NCBI RefSeq assembly: GCF_032362555.1
Contig: NC_083508.1
Span: 3,377,001-3,441,000, forward strand
Length of the DNA stretch: 64,000 bases
Direction: 5' to 3'
From: Amyelois transitella
Taxonomy: Eukaryota > Arthropoda > Insecta > Lepidoptera > Pyralidae
Both the position numbers and the translations under genes were made by a program. Shown in pieces: positions 1 to 13,500 of the stretch (position 1 is the first letter of the stretch; every line of letters begins with the position of its first letter). Under the pieces are notes generated by a model. It ran no database searches, was not told the DNA's origin, and worked only from the letters and a program-made list of their open reading frames with translations.

Positions 1-155
1 CAGGTTTCCCTCACCGTAAAAGCATCGGTTAGTATTGAAACTAATGTACATAAGTTTGAAAAGAGTCATTGGTACATGGCCGAGGTGGGGTTAGAACCTG
101 TGCCTTTCTGCGCATCACGCATTTTAACTGGGCATTCGACCACCGGCGCACTTTA
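1..155 (-). repeat. tRNA-derived SINE fragment
   Basis: Read on the minus strand, positions 155 to about 70 contain an A-box-like GTGGTCGA segment and a B-box-like GGTTCTAACCC. A body segment with GGTGAGGGAAACCTG reaches the window edge. This is the layout of a tRNA-headed SINE. The 5' end is near 155 and the 3' end is outside the window. Confidence 0.55.
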
Positions 156-285
156 TAACGAGAACAGCTTGATAAGGGAATATTGTGATTTAACAGAAGA
201 TATAGTGACAGGAATAGAAAAGGGATTGCTTAGATGGTTTGGTCCTGTCGAGAGGATGAAAGCAGGTTGACTAAGCAAATATATC
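140..285 (+). repeat. RTE-type LINE ORF fragment (reverse transcriptase C-terminal region)
   Basis: Encodes NSLIREYCDLTEDIVTGIEK followed by LLRWFGPVERM and SRLTKQ, the region after the polymerase domain of RTE-like endonuclease/reverse transcriptases. The same region is better preserved at 13030-13465. Truncated at both ends and not functional; it partly overlaps the SINE edge. Confidence 0.7.
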
Positions 286-1003
286 TATACTAATATTATA
301 AAGCTGAAGAGTTTGTTTTGTTTGTTTGTTTAAACGCGCTAATCTCAGAAACTACTGAACCGATTTGAATAATTCTTTCACTGTTAGATAGTCTATTTAT
401 CGAGGAAGGCTATAGGCTACATTTTATCCCGGATTTCCTACGGAAAACGTCAACAATGCAGGTGAAAGTTGAATGAGTCGGCCATCTGAGAGATTTCCAC
501 GCGAACGCTGCGCAAACCAACAAAGAAATAGTAAAACAATGTACTAAAGATGTGAAGTACTCATTTTTTGCCACAAAAAAGTCCGCGAGAGCATATATCT
601 ATCTCTTAAGGTTTACTTACAATAACCACTTTTATGTTAATTTTTAAGATAATTTTTTATAAGTTATTTTGAAACCAATTTTCTTTAATTCATTATTAAT
701 CCTTATCCAAATAAATATGTTTATTACTTTCGGCTTTTCATGTAGACTAAAATCGCCATTTACAGTATATAAATCAGACGAATAGGTTTTGCGATATAGT
801 CGTTATAAGCAATTTGCAGCGAAACATTTAATACGGCGAACCAGCGTTCTTTCTAATACGCGTGACCGCCTGACCTCTCACCCTAAACGCATATATACGG
901 TCTCCGTTCGGTCGCGGGTAATGATGTGGGCCAAGTCGTCGCCAAGTCGCATAACAATTAGCAGCTACAATTGATAAAGCCGAGGAGGATGTTTGCAAAA
1001 ATA
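283..1003. repeat. Decayed retroelement tail, then unassigned AT-rich sequence
   Basis: 283-475 is the reverse complement of the repeat seen intact at 40640-40915: shared segments are TACTAATATTATAAAG, AAACGCGCTAATCTCAG and ATCGAGGAAGGCTATAGG. From about 480 to 1003 I recognise no gene or repeat. In particular there is no exon for the missing phosphatase C-terminus. Confidence 0.5.
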
Positions 1004-1280
1004 AATATGATGCCCAAAATAACTATTCCACGCGGACGAAGTCGCAGGCACAGCTAGTGTACGAATAAGCCTGGTGGAGTGGGAAGGATAAGACGAACGT
1101 ACCTTAATCAAATCGGAGACGTTATGGCAAAAGGTCATGTCAAATGTACCCGAAACCGACGAGCTTGCATGAAGAGTTATGAATGTAGATGAGGCGAAAG
1201 AATAAGTTTGCAGGTATCGTGGCAAGCGGAAAGATGTAGACTCTGCCTACCCCTCCGGGAAAGAGGTCATTTTATGTTTG
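1003..1280 (+). repeat. Short retroelement tail plus RTE-type LINE 3' end
   Basis: 1010-1075 holds a reversed copy of the 'ACTTCGTCCGCG' repeat tail. 1076-1280 matches the 3' end of the LINE at 13240-13465, including TACCCGAAACCG, GCATGAAGAGTTATGAATGT and CTCTGCCTACCCCTCCGGG. It ends at the same point as the other copies, as expected for 5'-truncated retroposition. 1281-1553 holds nothing recognisable. Confidence 0.65.
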
Positions 1281-1553
1281 TACCAATTACAAAACTATAG
1301 TCCATAAAATATAGCTCCGTCTTTGTAACAGCAGGATGGAACGATATCTTATCTAGGAATAGGTAGGATCAAGACATACTGAAAAGTGTATACATTTTAC
1401 ATCTGTTACAGAGATCAAGCTATGTATATTTAAAGATTATAATTACATGTGATCTCTATACTTTGGCAGCCTTAAACAATATTTTTTAGATTATTTATTT
1501 AATAGCGGTTAGTCAAATATAGGCACCACCAGGATACTGAAAATATTACTTAC

Positions 1554-4500
1554 CGATAGCCCGCGAGACTGCCAGCTGCCCGTTGACTCTCCACGTACCC
1601 CAGTACATGACAGTACCTCCGGACGCTTCTATTCGTTCCCTTTCGTCCTGCGAACATTTATAAAGGTGAAATATCAACATTATCTTTGCTGCAAGAAGTC
1701 CATTTTTCATTACACAGATTGAGCTAGCCGCAAAGTACCAAGTTGGAGTCTTATGTTACGGGATACTAACTCAACGCGACTATATTCTATCCTCCTCGAG
1801 TCGCTGTCCTCATTTCTATGGGTCGTGATTCTCTTGTTGCGGGATGCTCTTGGTCCGGACACTCCTCGCTACTTGTTTCACCCTTGGCCCTGTGAAGAGC
1901 ACCGTGAGGATTGGTGACATCCTCTTGGTCATTTTCATGTTCATGAGCTGATCGAGGTTATTTCCTTCTTTTTTTAAATTCTTTATTATAGGTACTATAT
2001 TCGATAATACATACTTAAAAAGATAAAAATCCAAGAAACGAACCAATAAAAAAAAATTGTTTTCATAATGACCGGGGATCGAATCCGGGGACTTTTTGGT
2101 TCATCCTGGACGGCTTGTGCGGCCTCACGAGCTGCATGAGGCGCATCCTCTTGGCCAGCAGCGCCACTCTCTATACACACAGCACAGAGCAGCCTACCTG
2201 CCTGGACGGCTTGTGCGGCCTCACGAGCTGCATGAGGCGCATCCTCTTGGCCAGCAGCGGCACTCTCAATACACACAGCACAGAGCAGCCTACCTGCCTG
2301 GACGGCTTGTGCGGCCTCACGAGCTGCATGAGGCGCATCCTCTTGGCCAGCAGCGCCACTCTCTATACACACAGCACAGAGCAGCCTACCTGCCTGGACG
2401 GCTTGTGCGGCCTCACGAGCTGCATGAGGCGCATCCTCTTGGCCAGCAGCGGCACTCTCAATACACACAGCACAGAGCAGCCTACCTGCCTGGACGGCTT
2501 GTGCGGCCTCACGAGCTGCATGAGGCGCATCCTCTTGGCCAGCAGCGGCACTCTCAATACACACAGCACAGAGCAGCCTACCTGCCTGGACGGCTTGTGC
2601 GGCCTCACGAGCTGCATGAGGCGCATCCTCTTGGCCAGCAGCGCCACTCTCTATACACACAGCACAGAGCAGCCTACCTGCCTGGACGGCTTGTGCGGCC
2701 TCACGAGCTGCATGAGGCGCATCCTCTTGGCCAGCAGCGGCACTCTCTATACACACAGCACAGAGCAGCCTACCTGCCTGGACGGCTTGTGCGGCCTCAC
2801 GAGCTGCATGAGGCGCATCCTCTTGGCCAGCAGCGGCACTCTCAATACACACAGCACAGAGCAGCCTACCTGCCTGGACGGCTTGTGCGGCCTCACGAGC
2901 TGCATGAGGCGCATCCTCTTGGCCAGCAGCGCCACTCTCTATACACACAGCACAGAGCAGCCTACCTGCCTGGACGGCTTGTGCGGCCTCACGAGCTGCA
3001 TGAGGCGCATCCTCTTGGCCAGCAGCGCCACTCTCTATACACACAGCACAGAGCAGCCTACCTGCCTGGACGGCTTGTGCGGCCTCACGAGCTGCATGAG
3101 GCGCATCCTCTTGGCCAGCAGCGCCACTCTCTATACACACAGCACAGAGCAGCCTACCTGCCTGGACGGCTTGTGCGGCCTCACGAGCTGCATGAGGCGC
3201 ATCCTCTTGGCCAGCAGCGCCACTCTCTATACACACAGCACAGAGCAGCCTACCTGCCTGGACGGCTTGTGCGGCCTCACGAGCTGCATGAGGCGCATCC
3301 TCTTGGCCAGCAGCGGCACTCTCAATACACACAGCACAGAGCAGCCTACCTGCCTGGACGGCTTGTGCGGCCTCACGAGCTGCATGAGGCGCATCCTCTT
3401 GGCCAGCAGCGGCACTCTCAATACACACAGCACAGAGCAGCCTACCTGCCTGGACGGCTTGTGCGGCCTCACGAGCTGCATGAGGCGCATCCTCTTGGCC
3501 AGCAGCGGCACTCTCTATACACACAGCACAGAGCAGCCTACCTGCCTGGACGGCTTGTGCGGCCTCACGAGCTGCATGAGGCGCATCCTCTTGGCCAGCA
3601 GCGGCACTCTCAATACACACAGCACAGAGCAGCCTACCTGCCTGGACGGCTTGTGCGGCCTCACGAGCTGCATGAGGCGCATCCTCTTGGCCAGCAGCGG
3701 CACTCTCAATACACACAGCACAGAGCAGCCTACCTGCCTGGACGGCTTGTGCGGCCTCACGAGCTGCATGAGGCGCATCCTCTTGGCCAGCAGCGGCACT
3801 CTCTATACACACAGCACAGAGCAGCCTACCTGCCTGGACGGCTTGTGCGGCCTCACGAGCTGCATGAGGCGCATCCTCTTGGCCAGCAGCGCGAGGGAGT
3901 CCCCGGCCCAGGCGGCGAGCAGGCGACGTCCGCGCACCGCTACCGCCACGGCCGTACTGCCGCCGCATGCTCTCTGTACAAGGATAAATACAACATAAAA
4001 TTAATACGATGTCATCTTTTTGAATAAAATCCAAATCGACCTACATGAATGTCAGTTAGCGTGGTAAGCTACAACCTGTGCTGGTTGTGGCATGCGGCAT
4101 CCACAATTTTAACCACAGTCATATCGCGAGCTACAAACCTACACAACAAAGAAAAGAGTAATTGGTAGCCGTAGCCTTTGAACGGGTACGCTTACGAGTC
4201 AGATCTCTCAACTCGTCCAAAAGCTAGTATAATATACGTTCAAGTTCTCTCACCTCCTGATTACTCTTCCGGGTGAACTCCGCATCAGTCCTTAGGAATG
4301 CTTCTTTCATAGATTTCTGCAGGTCGGTAGTGAAATGCGGGCTTTCCACTAAGTACTGGTGCAAATGCGCGGCGCAATACGTGGCGGCGGCGGAGCCCGC
4401 GTGCCCGTCGTATACGGCGTAGAAACTCGTCGTTTCTGTCGCCTGAAGAATAATAATGAAAAATGTTTATTTTTTTCTCTAAGTAAATAAAATACGCGTA

Positions 4501-7500
4501 AGGCGTACATATACATAAACACGTCTTTATCCCTTACAGGATAAACAGAGCCAAAATGCTCAATAAGACTTTAAGACCAAGGCCAAGGCGAGCTATATGG
4601 CTTATTATTTAATTGAGATAAATTAAATTAATTGCGTTTAATTGAACTTTTGCAATACCAGCACGACGTAAACCAAATACAACAAAAAGATAAATTCATA
4701 AAATTGGTAATCTCTCGGCGTAACGCGTAAAATGAATAAATTGAATTTACATGATATGATAATAGTAAAGTTATTAGCGGACAGCCTTTGTCTATTAATC
4801 GCCAAATAATGCGTAGGGTAGGGTGCGCTATCATGCATTATCACACACCATGGAATGAATGTTGATTGAGAGCATTGTGGGCCTAGCTTAAGGCAAGAGC
4901 CGGCAGTTGACAAGGTGTGGGTCTTTCTAACCACGCAAGCGCCAGCCGTGATATGTCTTCACTTGAGTTTTGATTACGCATGACAAACTTCAAGTCTCTC
5001 GACCAATGTTGAAATTGACGACTTAAGCTTTCAAGTTTTTGCATCATTCTTCTGGGGTTCTTAGTAACACATTAAACAGTCTTCAGTCATCTCGCCTCCA
5101 AAGGCTAGACAAGATGTAAAACAAAGGAAACACTCCTCAATACCAAACAGCGCTTTCAAGTTGGAAATCTCTACATGTCTATCCTCCATCACTCTTCTAG
5201 AGTTCTTGGTGGTACACGAAACAGTCTTCAATTTACGTTGATGCAAGGGCGGCGGCGACAGTATGTCCTGCTTAGAGTTGTCTAGGTATCGCAGACAGAC
5301 ATCAATTAGCGAATGGATTAAGATCTAAACGTCTCACTCATCATATCAAATTTTCTGCATTCCCAATTGTTAGCTTAGAGCTTTCTATGAACTGTCGCTA
5401 AAGAGAGTCAGTCAATTATAACCTGCGAGACACCAACTTTGGGAAACAACAATCTTTAGACCCCTCGACTCTTACTTAAATTAAATCAGATGTAAGTTAA
5501 AAGAAACCTACCTCTATACCAAACAGCGCTTCTAAGTTTCCGATCTCAACATGCCTATCCTCCATCACTCTTCTAGAGTTCTTGGTGGCACATGATACAG
5601 TCTTCAGGTCACGCTGCTGCAAGGGCGGCGGCGGTGGCAGTGTGTCCAGCTTAGAGTTGTCCAGGTATCGCAAACAGACGTCTATCACTCGGGCCGTGAC
5701 CGCCTGCATTAGCCGAAGGGCTATGTACACTGGAATTGGGAATTTCATAAAATTCAAATTCAAATTATTTATTGCAAATGTAGGTAACACAAGGGATGTT
5801 ATATACATATAAATAGTACCGCTACATTTTACCTTTCGGCATGCAATTACTGAAGTTCAGATTTTATAAAATAAATAATAATTAATTCAATGTAATAAGT
5901 CAAATAGTATGCACAGTTCAGTTATACAATTCAATATAATAATTTTATGTCAATATCAATTATAAAAAATACCAATTTATAAAATGTCTGAGAGATATTC
6001 GTCAATGCTATAATATACCTTGTTTTTTAGCAAATTTAGGACACTACGTTTGAACTCCACATAATATAATGACAGTATGTCATTTGGTAAATGGTTATAC
6101 AACATACATATAAATTAGTTGTTCTGCTGGACAATGAAAATACGGCTTTATGCAGCCTATGTTTGATAGATTAATGGTATTATTTTGTCAGTTGTGCTGG
6201 TAGCCCGAAAATATTATTTGTGTAAGGGAGGGAAACGTTCATATTGAATTTGATAATGTCTCCCAATTTTCTATGCCGTCTAAGAAGCCAAAGCGCTGAT
6301 AATAAGCCTTTGCAAAATCATGTACATTAACACATTGTATATCTTAGTACTCCTGGGTATAGAATCATAACTGTTGAGATATAACTGTGTTGTAGAAAGG
6401 TATCAGGTATTACCCAGGTTAATATTTGATTAAATAAGTTATGAGTTCTGCCGTTTTCGTTGACATACCGCAGGACAGAGAGCGTGAAATGAGCGCTTTC
6501 TCGAAAACAATTCTTTCAAATTACCTAATAAAACGAAATTAATTCACATTTTGCAGAAAAATTTACTGATTACCAAAAAAATTGCTACTTAAAATTCAAA
6601 TAAACGGGTTTTCTCGTCAGCAGAATAGACTAGTGATGTAAGTACGACATAATGCAAAATTTCCTGGACTTCACATATCTATCGATTGGCGGTATCCCAC
6701 CAACATAAAACAAACGATCAACCGACCATAGACCGGCGGTAACGTCACTGTAGGCACAACACAAGTTGTGATAAGTGTTATCATTATCGCGATCTTAGTA
6801 TGTGCAAACAATGACTTTACTATTGTAGTTCTGCATGGCGCGACTCGACTACATACATATGTACATCGTGAATTGCGTAATGTTTGGGCTAACAGCAACA
6901 CTGCAGACGGGCATGCCAATAGTTAATAATAAACGAGATCGATTGTAAATAAATGTTGACACATTGGTCACGTATAGTGCGACAAGTGGAACAAACAGAT
7001 TGGACCCAGCCACCGTATCGCAGTTTAGCACTAACAATCATTTACATAGTAATTTGCGTCGTGAGTATTCAATGAGTAGGTAGTAATATCAAATTTTGTG
7101 CATTAAAATGAGACATACAAGTTCATTACATCATATAAATGTGAATTCACTTCCAGAATAACTTCTTCATAGCAAATTTGATTAATATAATTCCTAAAAT
7201 GGAAATTGATAAACCTTTATTGATAAAAAAGATCACCTCCTCTTTAACCTTTTAATATTAATACAACGTACCTGATTCGTCAGCTTTGTACCCAAATTCA
7301 TTGGGTTGTTTCTTCGATGCGACTCGCACTTCGTCAAGTATGATCCGCCGCAGCGGAGTCATCAGTGTCAGGGGACATTGCCTGGAAATTAAATGGATTT
7401 TGGTATCAGTTACAATTCTCTGAATACTTCATCTTGTCTTTAGATCTACGATCCCTCCTTTTTTATACAAAATTCAAAATTGTAATTTTGTTTTAGTTTA

Positions 7501-10500
7501 TAAGTAGAAAACAGCTGAAAGCTTAACTAGCCACCTTGACGAAAACTTGTTTTCAGAAGTAAGTGACAATTGAAAACAAATGGCAACATGGATTTTCATT
7601 TATTTAAAATTTAATTGCACAAAATGTACAAAAATCCTTTTTACCAACTGACTAAAAGAAAATTTGTGGTGCCATAAAGTGCACATTGCCCATGCATTTT
7701 CATGAAGCAAAAGAGCTACACGCTTCATATTGATCGTGTGAATTAAGATCCACACGTGCTTACATAAAAACAAACATCTTTATTTAATTACATTTGTTTG
7801 CTTTTCAATACAGATAGATATGATAGGAACTCGTTGATGAAAGATAACAGACTAGGCAGGTGGGTTAATTCTAATTGATTTTTGTAAACACTTGGCAAAT
7901 TTAAACCCGGCTATGATATAAATTAAATGTTATGAGACAATTACTAGTTAAATTTAGGTACAATGAAACATCACTTGTTTTTGAAAATAAATGAATATGA
8001 ATTAATTATAAGCATTTTTATTGCTACCGGAACTACGAATATAAAGTTATCATTTTATGATATACTCGTAGCAACGATGATAATGCAATAGTCTTTTTCT
8101 AGTCAACTCTATATTCTATGCACTAGTGTAAGCACCACACCATCCCAGAATGATTTGTAATTTAACAAAATAGATGTACTAAATTTCTCTTTAGTTTAAG
8201 TTCTATTTTTACTATTGCCTTGATGTTCATAAATAAAATAAAAAAATTATATTCGCCATATTGAATCTTCATCTTTATTGTTATTATATAGTGTATATGT
8301 AAGATTATAGACCTGCGTCACAATATTAGTCATACATTGGCAATAAATTGATAGACTGGATATCAAAATTAGACTATTTATACTGTTAATTTGCGTATAT
8401 CGAACTAAAATTCAAACACTACAATATCCTACAAATCTGTACATGACTCAACTATTAGAGTAGTGTAAAACTGTAAACAAACCGAACGGGCGTTCACTTC
8501 TTCTCCGGCGTTTCCCCCGGGTTCAGAGTTACAAAATAAAATGCGGACGTGTGTCTGTCTGTACAATACATAAAAAGGTCAGTGCTCCTGCAGGGACGAA
8601 AACAGTGTTGCATTACTATACTGCACTCTGTCAATCGCGTGCCTGGGTGCGATCGAAGGTGGAATGAATAACTGGTATAATAATGGCCCTCATAGATTGT
8701 AGGTTCGTGTATTACCAAATAGTTACCAAATCAATAAATAAGGCTTGTAGATATATAATGCAAAAAAGAGATATCTTTAGTACTACTAGATGTCATGTTT
8801 CCGTTTTGGGAGGCACGTTTAGTAGGTATCAGTAGGTTTCTAGCACCTATCTTTTACCACTTTACGTTTATGCCATTGTTTTACTAGCTACCTCGTTGAT
8901 TTAATGCCCGAAGCTTCGCGCTCTCGCTAGTGATACTTACTTAAGTTAGAAATTTCACGATAGTTCGAGGATTCTACGCTCCTAATGAAAACCCACGATA
9001 AAAAAACAACACAAATGCTCGTATCATCCTACATAAACTTTATCAAAAGGCTCTATTGTTTTGGCTTAGACGTGCAAATTTTCCCTCGGATGAATACATA
9101 CATATATGGATGAATGTACTGTACGAACATGTTTTTTTCAAAATAGACATCAATCAATCCACAAGTTGACCTGTCAGTGTTTCAGAAATACAATTTCAAC
9201 GAACATGTGAGTGCGTTGACTTCATCCTGGGAAGTGGGTACTATCACAGCATCCGCGCGACCAAGCCGACTGGCAACCCACGCACTCGCTCGCGCTAATT
9301 CTCCACTTTCGAGGGCGTCCCACAACCTCAACCCACAGACCTCTCAGTAATACACACCTAGTCACCTACCCACCCGTTAGTTGTTGAGAATAATACTCTC
9401 GTAATTATATCAGCAAGACTTTCTAGTATAGTAGTGGGTTCATACTTTGGACGATGACTTCATGCATTTTGCAGTGCCAAGTTTTAAAAGTAATGGAAAT
9501 ATGCACACAGGCACGTGAGGCACATATCATCAGATCTTGAACAATTTTATTTTTATCCGTGTTTATGTTAGTATATGACTACCTAATAGACTGTCTTCAA
9601 TTAAATTAAAAAAAGCAATACTGGATAAGCATTCCCGTGACATCGAAATAAATGCTAAATAATTTTAATAACTAAGCTACTGTGGTATATGTATAGCTTA
9701 ATTCATTATGTGCTTAGGTGCCAATACAAAATAGTCATCAAACCATAGTTTCATTAAAACATTGTAGAACGTGCACTGAATGAATAATAGCACTTGCCAA
9801 GTAGGAGTGCTCACTATTCTATGGGGTTATTTCATAAAACAGTGAGAATACACACTTAATAAAAATTCTGAGGTAAGATTCTTTACATTTGTTGATAAAC
9901 CTTACACCCCCCAGGGCAACAGGACCATCAACTCAAAGTGTTTAGAATTGATAAAGAAAAGCGTGTTGACTTTTATTCATCAAAGCGCGATGATAATAGA
10001 CAAGTTAATAAAAACAACAGCTTGCAAAACATCACCCTGCAGTTTACACTGCACCTGTACATCATCGATGCACTGTGAATTACGCAAGATCGTGTGGTCA
10101 TCGGCATCGTAACACACAATTTACGCTCTCATACAGTCTTGGGCTAAATAGAGCTACTATTTCAATTCAAATTAAGGCAATTTAGTTCCATGTCCATACT
10201 GTGCCTTGAGGGAAACTTGCGACTATGATATCTTATCTGAATCTAAAGTACTGACTGTTATGATTCATACGAGTTTATATGACGGCATTAGCGGACACTG
10301 GCCATCGATATCTCTAGGCTTTGTCAACATAAGGTAGTCATGAAGACTTCTTAGTTTTAAGGTTACAACGTATAGCAGATGGAGGCCTGGATAACGAAGA
10401 ATCATCTTAAAGAATCTATTTGCTTGAATGTTGAATGAACCAATGGTATAAAAAGAGCACACGATCCCCATTTCGAGCAGTTATTTTCAAAGTACAGAAA

Positions 10501-13500
10501 CTTTGATGATTGCCGAACTTCATGACTGAAGATGTAACAAGATAAAAACGTTAATGGCTTCCAACTTTACAAGTCTACACTGAAATAAATAACTACTTTG
10601 CTGATGGTGCTTGCGTGATTTCCATAAAATATGTAGACCTTAACTTTTATAGTAACAAAATGTTACATCACATGTTCATGGAGCCGAAACTTATGCCACA
10701 ATTTTTACAAAGATCATAAGTTTTAGTTGGTGATGTAACATACAATAGTCACTCCCATAGGTATAGACAACTGACTGGACGACAGAACGGAATACATATA
10801 TAATAGAGATGGAACTTCGATACCCAAACAAATCATAACAAATCATACAAGATGCATATATTACCAATTTATGACGGGTGCGATAACTGTCAGCATCAGT
10901 TAGCGTTTAAAATCTTTCCAGCCTAGTTAACTCGAAAGCGATTAGATAAGTGAATGTATACAGTTTCCTGACTATTATTATGGACTTGATTGTAGGTATG
11001 GTTTGGACACACCTACTGATGTAGATAGTATTTTTTTCTATATGATTCATTGTATTAGGGTTTTTTTTAAATATAGTTTAAAGCTTAGGATAGTATGACA
11101 ACTTCGTGTTTTTTTTTAATGGAAATACAAGATTTTCAATTAAAATTGAAAGTTTCAACCAAAATTATTCAAGAAAAACAATTTTTTTTTTCAAAATGTT
11201 ACACAGCCCTTAGGTAGTTACGATGTTCCGATAAAATTAGCGTGTATAACTTATCCCTTAGCAGAGCAGGTGCACGGACCACAAGTGCGCATGCCATCTG
11301 TCAATATCGGGGTTAATCGAATAGCTCGAATAACTTCCCGCTGGCATGTACTACATGCTTTCTGTGTCAGGCCTGCAGTGAACTAGTTAGCATAAATTTA
11401 TGATACATGATTCCATTTTCCATTCCATAAAACAAAAATTTCAATTAAACATTGCCTTTTTCAGTTTAATGGACACGCTACTTCCATTTAACTTTAATTT
11501 GAGTAAGAAAGTTGAAATCGCGGTATATTCCTGGTCATAGTCTGAATTAATATGGGTAAAACAATGCGTATAAACTAGAGAATTTATTAACTTATCCTAT
11601 AACGAGATGACGAGACGGCAAAAAGTAAAAGCTAGTCTTACAAATTCTCTACGAATTATTCAAAACCACACTTTGCTAGTTAATTTTCACTCCTGCAATG
11701 AAGCAATTACTTACAATTACAAGAGGGGAAAAAATAGTGCAATTACGATTCGATTGGCGAATGACGGAAATAATGACTTTCCAAAGAAATCGAACAGCAC
11801 TGTTCGTTGTTGCCAAAGGAAAGCTTTGTAAATTTAAGTGTGTAAGGGAACAAATAAGAAGTTATTATTAGGAAGCTATTAACTTATCTTCGAATCTTAA
11901 ATTCACTTCTAAGCTAAAGTAATATCCAATTAAAAGCTCGTGTCTTTATTTATTTTGAATTTACTGGCTTTTACTCCGTAAGAGATAAAAACGTGGTATT
12001 GTATGTAAATTTATGCCATGTATGTAGTTTTGTATATACCATATATAATACTACTACAATAATACTACTACATGTGTCTCATGCAAAGTTTTCCGCAATA
12101 AAACCTGCGCATGAGCAAGACTCTTGTGGTTTACGCATCCAAGCCAAGTTAGCAAACTGTTGTCAGTTTGGACGTCACGCGATGAGTAACATGATCTACG
12201 TAAGTATATCCCATACTTATTTATCCTGTTACACTGTGAGACGATTGTTTCATAACGCTAAAATTGAATATTTAAATTATTGTAGGCTTAATTTTATCAA
12301 TTTAAAGTTTATTTTATAACTGAGTAGGTGTAAGCAGTGTAGTTGCTATGGCGTACATAAAGAAGGTTGCCTTCATATGAATCATTTAAGAAATTCTTTC
12401 TAAATTATTTCACAAAGTAGGTATTATATAAATACAATACCCGTCCCAAGCTCTCTTCTAGAATCTATATCATCAATTTTAACGAACGGAATCCAGGTTA
12501 AATTATTCTGCTCAAATAAAGATTTTAGTTTTAGCATAAGACAGACATCGGTTGGGTTAATATTAAAAATGATGGAAACAACGTAGAAAATTTGCATATT
12601 ATGTAGATATTCGTCCTTCTTTTTCAATCTAATTACGCTTTTAAAATGAACATTGTCAATGTCAAGGCAAATAACACAAGAATATTTTAGTACCTCCATT
12701 CCGTACCATACCTACCTACCTGCTACTATATTTAAATATTCTTTCGGTTTCATGCCGGTCTTGCATATGACAATTCTAACACTTGTACAAATGTTTATAG
12801 ATTGCATAACAAACTTGAGAAGTCTGGTTAAGGTTAATGTAAAGTCTGATAAAGGTTCCTATTGGCCAGAAGAAACGTAGGTATCTAACGATATTATTGA
12901 CAATAATATTCCGAATACCTTTGTAACACGGCAGGTCTAAGCCCAAAATTAAAGTATGAACAAAAATCTTAGAATCTTAGTAAAAACGGGACCCTATAAC
13001 TAATTCTCCACTGTCTGCAGTGCATAAATGCAATAAATGCAGTGGAAATGAGAGCGTTAAGGAGTATGATGGGTGTGAAATTGAGTGACCGGATAAGGAA
13101 CAGCTTGATAAGGGAATGTTGTGATGTGAAAGAAGATGTTGTTACAGGAATAGAAAAGGCTATGTTAAGATGGTTTGGTCATGTGGAGAAGTTGAATGAA
13201 AGCAGGTTGACTAAGCAGATATACAAGGAGAATGTGGAGGGAAAGGTCGGAGTGGGAAGACCTAGACGAACGTATCGTACCGTACGTATCGTACGTCCTG
13301 ATAAAGAGTCAGGTCAAGAGTACCCGAAACCGCCGAGCTTGCATGACGAGAGTTATGAATGTGGATGAAACGAAGGAAGTATGCAGAAGTCGTGGCAAGT
13401 GGAAAGAGGTAGTCTCTGCCTACCCTCCGGGAAAGAGGCGTGATTTTATGTATGTATGTATAAACATGTAAAAGGAAACTTCTGTACACTATATATTTTT

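Noticed and set aside
2065-2104. tRNA gene
   Set aside because: Only a T-arm/B-box-like segment is present; no acceptor stem or anticodon arm could be paired. Better explained as a SINE head.
2104-3894. CRISPR array
   Set aside because: No spacers: the whole 96-bp unit is repeated, and the unit is exon-derived eukaryotic sequence.
1995-4034. A 679-codon minus-strand frame and two plus-strand frames of 627-643 codons across the array
   Set aside because: They are shadows of the 96-bp repeat, whose length is divisible by three. The real protein uses another frame, ending at donor 3829, and the translations match no family.
4628-4934. 98-codon and 68-codon minus-strand frames
   Set aside because: They lie in phosphatase intron sequence, overlap each other in different frames and match no PP2C segment.
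9230-9370. GC-rich island as a coding exon of the phosphatase
   Set aside because: The coding phase from exon 15326-15157 to exon 7381-7272 is already continuous, and no frame in the island resembles PP2C.
13042-13368. Host gene of 108 codons
   Set aside because: The peptide is the C-terminal region of an RTE-type LINE, repeated at four or more places in the window.
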